Assembly (NCBI GenBank): GCA_018711775.1
Contig: DVHV01000141.1
Coordinates: forward strand, 1 to 7,572
DNA length: 7,572 nucleotides
From: Candidatus Onthocola stercoravium
GTDB lineage: Bacteria; Bacillota_I; Bacilli_A; RF39; UBA660
Reading direction: 5' to 3'
Position 1 is the stretch's first letter, and every line of letters begins with the position of its first letter. The notes beneath the pieces were generated by a model. That model saw only the letters and a list, made by a program, of their open reading frames with translations. It did not search any database and was not told the origin of the DNA. The position numbers were made by a program, and so were the translations under genes. Positions 1 to 5,832 of this stretch are shown here, piece after piece.

Positions 1-29
1 TTATTATTATTGTTATTGTTGTTGTTATT
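1..29. repeat. AAT/AAC trinucleotide run encoding poly-Asn
   Basis: On the minus strand, positions 29 to 3 are nine consecutive Asn codons (AAT or AAC), and the run reaches the window edge, so its true length is unknown. It forms the visible C-terminal end of the surface-protein reading frame. Trinucleotide runs of this type can change length by slippage without breaking the frame. Confidence 0.8.
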
Positions 30-722
30 ACAATTATTAAAGCAACATCCAGTTGAACAAGTTATTTTAATTCTAACAGTTGTCTTTACGGTAGTTGTAA
101 CTTTACTACTAGATGAAGACCCTCCGGTAGATGAACTTCCTGAATTGTTATTATTACTGTTATCGATATTATCATCTGAGTTTCCGTTATCGGAATTATC
201 ATCAGGTGTATCAATTGGAGTATCATCAATTACAACATCTGAATTTGTATTTGAGTTATCACAATTACCTGTTGTACAAGTGTCTTCTTCAATTGTAGTA
301 ACAATGAAATCGGATTTATCACCACAATCAAGACTAACTTTTAATGCGTAATTTCCATCAGCTGTTTTTGTTGTTTGGACATAACTAGAATTAATATCAC
401 AAACATCACCATCTTGAGTAAAGTCGATTAGTAATTTTTGATTTAACATTTGTGATAATGTTAATTTTTCAGTACCACCAACTTTTTCTGGTAATTTTGA
501 AGGAGTAAAGTATTCAAATGCTGCATCCTTCATGGAAGTAATGTTAGTAATATATTCCGTATTACCCATTGCTAGGCTATCACTAGAACTGCTATTATTA
601 TTGTTGCCAGTAAATCTTGTGACAATCAGGCAAACTACAAAAACCACAACTGCCAAGATTCCTAACTTAATTGCTAGTGATCCCCAATTTAAACTTAATT
701 TTCTGTTTCCTTCTTCGTACAT
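1..722 (-). CDS. Membrane-anchored extracytoplasmic protein of unknown function, Cys- and Asn-rich (3' end beyond window)
   Basis: I do not recognise this gene by function. Reading leftward from ATG at 722, 240 codons are open with no stop before the window edge. Residues 1-18 are short and polar with basic residues, and about 19-36 form one hydrophobic segment followed by Arg, so the N-terminus is probably cytoplasmic and the rest outside. Residues about 50-145 look like a small folded ectodomain (Cys108 and Cys133 could pair). Residues about 150-207 are a Asp/Asn/Ser/Thr-rich linker, including Cys149 and Cys154. Residues 208-221 are a Thr/Val/Lys strand-like stretch, then CSTGCCFNNC (222-231), then at least nine Asn. 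The start is supported by GGGGG seven bases upstream and by a strong promoter at 772-800. No lipobox is present: the Cys in the membrane segment follows Val-Val. The gene is divergent from uvrA and probably independent of it. Reality of the gene is fairly certain; its role is open. Confidence 0.85.
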   Translation of the reverse strand, partial: MYEEGNRKLSLNWGSLAIKLGILAVVVFVVCLIVTRFTGNNNNSSSSDSLAMGNTEYITNITSMKDAAFEYFTPSKLPEKVGGTEKLTLSQMLNQKLLIDFTQDGDVCDINSSYVQTTKTADGNYALKVSLDCGDKSDFIVTTIEEDTCTTGNCDNSNTNSDVVIDDTPIDTPDDNSDNGNSDDNIDNSNNNNSGSSSTGGSSSSSKVTTTVKTTVRIKITCSTGCCFNNCNNNNNNNNN

Positions 723-729
723 AATCGTA

Positions 730-734
730 CCCCC
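730..734 (-). promoter_or_regulatory. Ribosome-binding site of the left-hand surface protein
   Basis: On the minus strand AAAGGGGG ends seven bases before the ATG at 722. This is the only strong Shine-Dalgarno sequence near the 5' end of the frame and fixes the start choice. Confidence 0.75.
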
Positions 735-771
735 TTTAACTAAGAAAACAATATTTCTTTAAGTCGCTAAC

Positions 772-800
772 ATTCTATCATATTTTGCGAAAAATGTCAA
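772..800 (-). promoter_or_regulatory. Sigma-A-type promoter for the left-hand surface protein
   Basis: Read on the minus strand there is a perfect -35 TTGACA (complement of 795-800), a 17-base spacer ending in TGA, and a -10 TAGAAT (complement of 772-777). The TG placed one base before the -10 makes it an extended -10. Transcription should begin near 765, giving a leader of about 43 bases that contains the GGGGG ribosome-binding site. This is the best-matching promoter in the window. Confidence 0.85.
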
Positions 801-814
801 ACTTAATGTCTGTG

Positions 815-840
815 AAATTTGCCAATTTTACGGCAAATTT
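815..840. promoter_or_regulatory. Perfect 9-bp-arm inverted repeat, possible operator
   Basis: AAATTTGCC (815-823) and its exact reverse complement GGCAAATTT (832-840) are separated by eight bases. The dyad lies between the two divergent promoters, about 14 bases upstream of the -35 of the minus-strand gene and over 50 bases upstream of the candidate uvrA -35. No clean T-tract follows on either strand, which argues against an intrinsic terminator. A regulator-binding site is the more natural reading. I cannot assign a regulator: the 9-N8-9 layout resembles CIRCE-like operators only in geometry, not in sequence. Confidence 0.5.
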
Positions 841-893
841 TGTTAAATATATTAGGATATATATAAATATATTCTGAAAAGAAAAATTTAGCA

Positions 894-923
894 TTGATTT
901 CAAACTAAAGTTCGTGATAAAAT
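894..923 (+). promoter_or_regulatory. Candidate distal promoter of uvrA (SOS-type)
   Basis: TTGATT (894-899) and TAAAAT (918-923) are separated by 18 bases. The spacer ends in TGA, so the -10 is of the extended type. Transcription would start near 930 and leave a leader of about 75 bases before the uvrA ATG. The LexA-like palindrome at 901-914 lies wholly inside the spacer, a position where a bound repressor would block RNA polymerase. The -35 matches the consensus at four of six positions, so the call is moderate. Confidence 0.55.
901..914. promoter_or_regulatory. LexA-like (SOS) operator upstream of uvrA
   Basis: The 14 bases CAAACTAAAGTTCG fit the Gram-positive LexA layout CGAAC-N4-GTTCG at nine of ten fixed positions; only the second base (A for G) differs. 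It is known that uvrA belongs to the LexA regulon in Bacillus subtilis and many relatives. Location upstream of uvrA and between a -35 and a -10 supports the call. No lexA gene is visible in the window, so the presence of the regulator is an assumption. Confidence 0.5.
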
Positions 924-970
924 TATCCTGCAAGTATTTTATTTTTTAGATGTATTTAAACAATAAAATA

Positions 971-979
971 TGGTAGAAT
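971..979 (+). promoter_or_regulatory. Candidate proximal extended -10 promoter of uvrA
   Basis: TGGTAGAAT is an extended -10 element 25 bases before the uvrA ATG. No convincing -35 lies 16-19 bases upstream. It could give constitutive expression with a leader of about 19 bases, alongside the distal promoter, or it could be fortuitous. Confidence 0.4.
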
Positions 980-990
980 ATGTAATGCGA

Positions 991-1000
991 AAGAAGTGAT
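991..1000 (+). promoter_or_regulatory. Ribosome-binding site that decides the uvrA start
   Basis: AAGAAGTGAT, close to AGGAGGTGAT, ends four bases before the ATG at 1005. It overlaps an in-frame GTG at 996, which would extend the protein by three residues (Met-Ile-Ile) but would then lie inside the Shine-Dalgarno sequence. The ATG at 1005 is therefore preferred. Confidence 0.7.
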
Positions 1001-1004
1001 TATT

Positions 1005-3824
1005 ATGTCTAATGTTGATAAAATTGTAATTAAAGGGGCAAGAGAAAACAATTTAAAAAATATTGATATCGAAATACCTAAAAATAAATTAGTAGTAATG
1101 ACTGGAGTATCAGGAAGTGGTAAGAGTAGTTTAGCATTTGATACTATTTATGCTGAAGGCCAAAGAAGATATGTTGAATCTCTTTCAGCATATGCCAGAC
1201 AATTTATCGGTGTTAATGAAAAACCAGATGTTGACTCAATCGAAGGATTAAGTCCATCTATATCAATTGATCAAAAATCGACGAATAAAAATCCTCGTTC
1301 AACTGTTGGAACAATTACAGAAATTTACGATTATCTTCGTCTTTTATTTGCTCGCATCGGGACTCCATATTGTCCTAATCATCATATTCCTATAACTAGC
1401 CAAAGTATCGAAGAAATGACTAATCGTGTGATGGAATATGCTGGACTTACTGTAACAATTTTATCTCCGATAGTTCATGGTGAAAAAGGAACTCATAAAG
1501 ATTTATTTGATGAATTACGTAAAGAAGGATATTCTAAAGTTCGTGTCAATGGCAAGATTATGAGCCTTAACGAAGAAATAACTCTTGAAAAAAATAAAAA
1601 AGATAATATTGACATTGTTATGGATAAAGTAACCGTTGATGATATTGAACGCGGACGTATTTTCGAAGCCATTGAAGAATCAACAAAAAAAGCCGATGGC
1701 AAAGTAGTAATACTTGTTAATGATGAAGAAATATTCATGAGTGAAAAATACGCTTGTATTAAATGTAATTATTCAATTCCGGAACTTGAACCAAGACTAT
1801 TTTCTTTTAATGCTCCATATGGTGCTTGTGAAGAATGTAAAGGTTTAGGAACAAAACTTAAAATAAGTGAAGATTTACTTATCCCTGATTGGAACAAATC
1901 GATTATGGATGGTGGAATTACTGCGATTAGTATGGATTCCACAACTTATTTCACTCAAATAGAAACTGTATGCAAGTTTTATGACATTGATATGTATGCA
2001 CCACTTAAAGACATACCACGGGAAAAACTTGATTATGTTTTATATGGTACAAATGAAATGATGGAATTTAATTATGTATCTAAAAATGGTAATACGCGTA
2101 ATGCTAAAAGTACTTATGAAGGTGTCATCCCTGCTTTAGAAAGAAGATATATGGAAACCAAAAGTGGTTGGATAAGAGAATGGCTAGATGGTTTTATGGT
2201 GGAAACTGAATGCCCAGTTTGTAAAGGAAAACGTCTTCAAAAATCGGTTTTATCAATTTATATCAATGATAAAAACATTTTTGATATGACTGATATGTCC
2301 ATCGGCGACTTACTTGATTTTGTTAAAAAACTAAAACTTACTAACGAACAAAAAGAAATAAGTGAACTTATATTAAAAGAAATAATTTCACGTTTGGAGT
2401 TTCTAAATAATGTAGGTCTTTCTTACTTAACTCTTACTCGTAGTGCAGGAACTTTATCTGGAGGAGAAGCCCAACGTATAAGACTGGCAACACAAATCGG
2501 ATCTCGTCTTTCGGGAGTTTTATATGTCTTAGATGAACCATCAATCGGTCTTCATCAAAAAGATAATGAAAAATTGATAAATTCTTTAAAAGAAATGCGT
2601 GATTTAGGTAACTCTTTAATAGTTGTAGAACATGACACCGATACGATGCTTGCTGCTGATTATTTAATTGATATTGGACCTGGTGCTGGTGAATTTGGTG
2701 GAGAAGTCATGGCTGCTGGTACACCAGAAGAAGTTATGCACAATCCTAATAGTTTAACTGGTAAGTATTTAAGTGGAGTTGAAAAAATTGAAATACCTAA
2801 AAAACGTCGTAAAGGAAATGGTTTAAAAATATCTATTAAAGGAGCAAAGGAAAACAATCTACATAATGTAAACGTTGATATTCCTTTAAATAAACTAGTA
2901 GTTGTAACTGGTGTATCTGGTTCCGGTAAATCATCTCTTATTAATGAAGTATTATATAAAACTATTGCTAACAAATTATATCGTAGTAAAGTAGTACCAG
3001 GTAAACACAAAGATATTTTAGGTTTAGAAAATATCGATAAAGTAGTCCAAATAACCCAAGATGCTATCGGTAGAACTCCAAGAAGTAATCCAGCAACTTA
3101 TGTTGGAGTCTTTGATGATATCCGTGATCTATTTGCCACAACTAAAGAAGCAAAAATGCGCGGTTATGACAAAAGTAGATTCTCATTTAACGTCAAGGGC
3201 GGAAGATGTGAAAACTGTTGGGGAGATGGTGTCAAGAAAATTGAAATGCATTTCCTAGCAGATGTTTACGTTCCATGTGATGTATGTAAAGGTCGTCGTT
3301 ATAATAAAGAAACATTAGAAATAAAATATAAGGGTAAGAATATTAGTGAAGTTTTAGACATGCGTGTCAGTGAAGCAATCGAATTTTTCGCTAATGTTCC
3401 TAAAATCTATAACAAACTTAAAGTTATGATGGATGTAGGACTTTCTTATATTAAATTAGGTCAACCAGCTCCAACTCTTTCTGGTGGAGAAGCCGGACGT
3501 GTCAAGTTAGCCAAAGAACTTCAAAAGAAAGCCACAGGAAAATCGCTATTTATTTTAGATGAACCGACAACTGGTTTACACTCAGATGACATTAAAAAGT
3601 TGTTAAGTATTTTAAATCGTATCGTCGATAATGGGGATACAGTTATCGTAATTGAACATAACTTAGATGTTATTAAAGTAGCAGATCACATCATTGATTT
3701 AGGTCCTGATGGTGGTAAAAATGGTGGCAAAGTTGTAGTAACGGGAACTCCAGAAGAAGTGGCAAAATGTGAAAAATCATACACGGGAGAATTTTTAAAA
3801 AAGATTTTATCAGAAAATAAATAG
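1005..3824 (+). CDS. uvrA: Excinuclease ABC subunit A (UvrA)
   Basis: UvrA is the damage-sensing ATPase of nucleotide excision repair. As a dimer it loads UvrB on lesions in the cytoplasm. The 939-residue product has the full family length (E. coli UvrA is 940). Seen in order: first Walker A GVSGSGKSS (34-42); CPNH (123-126) and CPVC (403-406), likely an extra zinc module; the Cys4 site C251/C254/C275/C278; signature LSGGEAQ (484-490); Walker B ending D510-E511 with switch His543; second Walker A (636-644); the C-terminal zinc finger C735/C738/C758/C761 that monitors DNA damage; second signature LSGGEAG (825-831); Walker B D852-E853 and His885. One oddity is Gly831, where the family normally has Gln. 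uvrB, often adjacent in Firmicutes, is not in the 1 kb upstream. The start at 1005 rests on the Shine-Dalgarno spacing. A LexA-like box upstream suggests SOS control. The next gene begins 50 bases after the stop. Confidence 0.98.
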   Translation: MSNVDKIVIKGARENNLKNIDIEIPKNKLVVMTGVSGSGKSSLAFDTIYAEGQRRYVESLSAYARQFIGVNEKPDVDSIEGLSPSISIDQKSTNKNPRSTVGTITEIYDYLRLLFARIGTPYCPNHHIPITSQSIEEMTNRVMEYAGLTVTILSPIVHGEKGTHKDLFDELRKEGYSKVRVNGKIMSLNEEITLEKNKKDNIDIVMDKVTVDDIERGRIFEAIEESTKKADGKVVILVNDEEIFMSEKYACIKCNYSIPELEPRLFSFNAPYGACEECKGLGTKLKISEDLLIPDWNKSIMDGGITAISMDSTTYFTQIETVCKFYDIDMYAPLKDIPREKLDYVLYGTNEMMEFNYVSKNGNTRNAKSTYEGVIPALERRYMETKSGWIREWLDGFMVETECPVCKGKRLQKSVLSIYINDKNIFDMTDMSIGDLLDFVKKLKLTNEQKEISELILKEIISRLEFLNNVGLSYLTLTRSAGTLSGGEAQRIRLATQIGSRLSGVLYVLDEPSIGLHQKDNEKLINSLKEMRDLGNSLIVVEHDTDTMLAADYLIDIGPGAGEFGGEVMAAGTPEEVMHNPNSLTGKYLSGVEKIEIPKKRRKGNGLKISIKGAKENNLHNVNVDIPLNKLVVVTGVSGSGKSSLINEVLYKTIANKLYRSKVVPGKHKDILGLENIDKVVQITQDAIGRTPRSNPATYVGVFDDIRDLFATTKEAKMRGYDKSRFSFNVKGGRCENCWGDGVKKIEMHFLADVYVPCDVCKGRRYNKETLEIKYKGKNISEVLDMRVSEAIEFFANVPKIYNKLKVMMDVGLSYIKLGQPAPTLSGGEAGRVKLAKELQKKATGKSLFILDEPTTGLHSDDIKKLLSILNRIVDNGDTVIVIEHNLDVIKVADHIIDLGPDGGKNGGKVVVTGTPEEVAKCEKSYTGEFLKKILSENK

Positions 3825-3841
3825 ATTTATTAATATTTTAT

Positions 3842-3850
3842 TGGTATAAT
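3842..3850 (+). promoter_or_regulatory. Extended -10 promoter for lgt-trxB
   Basis: TGGTATAAT combines a perfect -10 TATAAT with the TGn extension, 24 bases before the lgt ATG. No good -35 is seen in the end of uvrA, which extended -10 promoters can tolerate. Transcription would begin near 3857, just before the ribosome-binding site. It implies that lgt-trxB can be expressed independently of SOS-controlled uvrA, although read-through from uvrA remains possible because no terminator separates them. Confidence 0.65.
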
Positions 3851-3861
3851 AATTAATATAT

Positions 3862-3870
3862 GGAAGGTGA
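3862..3870 (+). promoter_or_regulatory. Ribosome-binding site that decides the lgt start
   Basis: GGAAGGTGA ends four bases before the ATG at 3875. An in-frame ATG at 3860 lies directly upstream of and partly against this site, and has no Shine-Dalgarno of its own, so it is rejected as the start. Confidence 0.75.
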
Positions 3871-3874
3871 TAAA

Positions 3875-4684
3875 ATGGATAGATACATTATTACAATTGG
3901 TAATGTAAATATTGAATGGTACTCAGTTTTAATTGTTGTCGCTGCAATATTAGCAATCATTATGATTATCAGAGAAGCAAAAAGATACAAATATCCTACA
4001 GATTTTGTATTTAACATGTGCTTTTGGACAATTATCGTTGGAATAATTGGGGCAAGATTATATTATGTTTTATTTAATCTCGATTTATATACTAATTTCT
4101 GGGATGTTTTCAAAATATGGGAGGGTGGTTTAGCCATCCACGGAGGTATAATATTTGGACTTATTACCTGTATTCTTTATTGTAAAAAATACCACTTTAG
4201 AACAATAAGAATGCTCGACTTTGTTGCTCCAGCATTGCTCCTTGCTCAAGCCATAGGTCGTTGGGGAAATTTCTTTAACCAAGAAGCCCATGGTGCTGCT
4301 ACCACTTTAGAACACCTTCAAAGTTTACATATACCTGATTTCATTATTGAAGGTATGAACATCGGCGGAGTTTACTATGAACCTACTTTTCTTTATGAGT
4401 CTTTATGGTGTTTGTTAGGATTTATCATAATCTTAATTATCCGTCGTTTGAAAATTACTAAGGTCGGACAACCAACCGCAGTTTACTTAATGTGGTATGG
4501 TTTAGGACGATTCTTTATTGAAATGATGCGAACAGATTCTTTAATGCTTGGTGGATTCAAAGTAGCCCAAATAGTTTCAGTGATTATGATAATAATAGGT
4601 TTACTAATAATTATGATAACAGGCCGTAAGGGTCGTTATGAAGATCTATATGATCAAGATAGAACCGAAACAATTCACTTTTAA
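3875..4684 (+). CDS. lgt: Prolipoprotein diacylglyceryl transferase (Lgt)
   Basis: Lgt is an integral membrane enzyme that transfers diacylglycerol from phosphatidylglycerol to the lipobox Cys of prolipoproteins, the first step of lipoprotein maturation. The 269-residue product has about seven hydrophobic segments (roughly 16-33, 46-67, 84-101, 113-128, 172-190, 201-217, 230-249), as expected. Visible family motifs are GARLYYVLFN (59-68), GGLAIHGG with His89, GRWGNFFNQEAHG (128-140) with Arg129, Asn132 and Glu137, and GRFFIEMMR (211-219) with Arg212, Glu216 and Arg219. By alignment in my head these match E. coli His103, Arg143, Asn146, Glu151, Arg239 and Glu243, which are functionally important there, so the enzyme looks intact. 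In many Firmicutes hprK precedes lgt; here uvrA does. trxB begins 12 bases after the lgt stop, indicating cotranscription. No lipoprotein signal is present in the two exported proteins of the window. Confidence 0.96.
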   Translation: MDRYIITIGNVNIEWYSVLIVVAAILAIIMIIREAKRYKYPTDFVFNMCFWTIIVGIIGARLYYVLFNLDLYTNFWDVFKIWEGGLAIHGGIIFGLITCILYCKKYHFRTIRMLDFVAPALLLAQAIGRWGNFFNQEAHGAATTLEHLQSLHIPDFIIEGMNIGGVYYEPTFLYESLWCLLGFIIILIIRRLKITKVGQPTAVYLMWYGLGRFFIEMMRTDSLMLGGFKVAQIVSVIMIIIGLLIIMITGRKGRYEDLYDQDRTETIHF

Positions 4685-4696
4685 GGGGGAAAATTT

Positions 4697-5572
4697 ATGT
4701 ATGATATAATTATCATCGGTATGGGAATAAGTGGTGTAACTGCAGCCATCTATGCTAAAAGAGAAAATAAAAATGTTCTTTTAATAGATAAAGGAATGCC
4801 TGGTGGTTTATTAAATAACATCGATAATATTACCAATTATCCAGGATTACCTAATATAAGTGGTCCAGACTTTGCCATCAATTTACTTAATCAAATTCAA
4901 AGTTTGGATATACCTTATAAATTAGAAGAAGTAGTTGAATTAAAATTATCTGGCAAGATTAAAGTGGTTAAAACAACTAATAATGAATATAAAGCCTCAA
5001 ATATCATACTGGCCATGGGTAGAACTCCAAAATTCCTAGGATTAGAAAATGAAAAATTACTTTTAGGTCATGGAATATCTACTTGTGCAATGTGTGATGG
5101 TTTCTTTTACAAAAATAAAGATGTTGCAGTTGTTGGTACTGGCAATAGTGCTTTACAAGAAACTTTATATTTATCCAAACTTGTTAATAAAATCTATCTT
5201 ATCAACCGCCGCGATGGTTTTCGTGGTGATGCCATGCTAGTTGATGAAGTAAAAAAATTACCCAATATAGAAATAATTTATAATAGTAATATCCAAAAAT
5301 TAAATGAAAAAGATTCTAAATTAGATTCTATTACTTTGGATACCAAAAGAACTATTCCAGTCTCCGGATTATTCTTGTATATTGGTTTTACTCCAGCAAC
5401 TAAAATAGTTGATTCTAAGATTTTAGATGAAGATGGCTATATCAAAGTTAATAAAAAATTTAAAACTCCTATAAAAGGAGTATATGCTATCGGAGATATA
5501 ATTAAAAAAGACATTTATCAACTTATAACCGCGGCATCTGATGGTGCTAGAGTAATAAATAATATTGAATAA
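4697..5572 (+). CDS. trxB: Thioredoxin reductase (NADPH, FAD-dependent)
   Basis: This cytoplasmic flavoenzyme passes electrons from NADPH through FAD and a Cys pair to thioredoxin. The 291-residue product is somewhat shorter than the usual 305-320. The FAD-binding GMGISG (8-13) is at the N-terminus, the redox-active pair C130-A-M-C133 followed by DG sits at the standard place, the NADPH-binding loop GTGNSA (147-152) follows, and Arg171, Arg172 and Arg176 in NRRDGFR keep the residues expected to read the NADPH 2'-phosphate. The C-terminal FAD motif is YAIGDI (263-268). These retained NADPH residues argue against a ferredoxin-type reductase. Deviations include GGLL in place of the usual GGQL (36-39), Asn170 in place of His in HRR, and SDG for GDG near the end. 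GGGGG directly after the lgt stop serves as its ribosome-binding site, so it is translated as the second gene of lgt-trxB. No thioredoxin gene is visible here. Confidence 0.93.
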   Translation: MYDIIIIGMGISGVTAAIYAKRENKNVLLIDKGMPGGLLNNIDNITNYPGLPNISGPDFAINLLNQIQSLDIPYKLEEVVELKLSGKIKVVKTTNNEYKASNIILAMGRTPKFLGLENEKLLLGHGISTCAMCDGFFYKNKDVAVVGTGNSALQETLYLSKLVNKIYLINRRDGFRGDAMLVDEVKKLPNIEIIYNSNIQKLNEKDSKLDSITLDTKRTIPVSGLFLYIGFTPATKIVDSKILDEDGYIKVNKKFKTPIKGVYAIGDIIKKDIYQLITAASDGARVINNIE

Positions 5573-5581
5573 TTTTAAATG

Positions 5582-5608
5582 GCATCTACTAATTGGTAGA
5601 TGCTTTTT
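5582..5608 (+). terminator. Intrinsic terminator after trxB
   Basis: GCATCTAC (5582-5589) pairs perfectly with GTAGATGC (5596-5603) around a six-base loop whose outer bases can add a T-G wobble, and five T follow at once (5604-5608). It starts ten bases after the trxB stop and closes the uvrA-lgt-trxB block. Confidence 0.92.
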
Positions 5609-5782
5609 GAATAATGTTATAAATTACAGGTTAAAATTGTATCTACAAGAAAAAACACGAGTCCAAAAATTTGGTTATGTATCCTAACATAACATGTTTA
5701 TCTAGTCCATAGGAGATTTTGACTACTTTTGTCGAAATATTCCCGTATTTGTAAATAAAACTAAAAATATAAAATTTGTGAT

Positions 5783-5811
5783 TTGTCATTTTCTTAAATT
5801 TGTGATAGAAT
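5783..5811 (+). promoter_or_regulatory. Promoter of the propeller-metallopeptidase gene
   Basis: TTGTCA (5783-5788), a 17-base spacer ending in TGA, and TAGAAT (5806-5811) form an extended -10 promoter nearly identical in design to the one at 772-800. Transcription should start near 5818. That leaves only about 15 bases of leader, with the ribosome-binding site AAGGTG (5819-5824) eight bases before the ATG at 5833. An AGGGG at 5826-5830 is too close to the ATG to be the main site. Confidence 0.8.
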
Positions 5812-5832
5812 ATAGCCCAAGGTGCAGGGGTT

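Noticed and set aside
10..351. Plus-strand open frame rich in Leu and Val
   Set aside because: It is antisense to the Asn/Asp/Ser linker of the minus-strand surface protein, whose promoter, ribosome-binding site and membrane anchor are coherent. The plus frame has no Shine-Dalgarno, and its Leu runs are the complement of Asn codons.
630..632. Lipoprotein reading of Cys31 in the left-hand surface protein, prompted by lgt nearby
   Set aside because: The residues before Cys are Phe-Val-Val; a lipobox needs Gly, Ala or Ser just before Cys, and the hydrophobic stretch continues past it.
532..762. Plus-strand open frame of 76 codons
   Set aside because: It is antisense to the anchor region of the surface protein and runs through the leader of that gene. 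No ribosome-binding site or promoter supports it.
1493..3258. Alternative frames inside uvrA (minus strand 1493-1738 and 2660-3010, plus strand 3061-3258)
   Set aside because: They lie wholly within an intact, motif-complete uvrA and show no independent start signals.
3816..3831. AATAAAT-AG-ATTTATT dyad at the uvrA stop as a terminator
   Set aside because: All pairs are A-T and the two-base loop is too small for a hairpin. No T-tract follows, and lgt starts 50 bases later.
5609..5782. Search for a small gene, RNA or riboswitch between trxB and the metallopeptidase gene
   Set aside because: Only very short frames are present (for example an 11-codon TTG frame after GGAG near 5711), and I see no conserved RNA pattern. 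The downstream promoter leaves too short a leader for a riboswitch.
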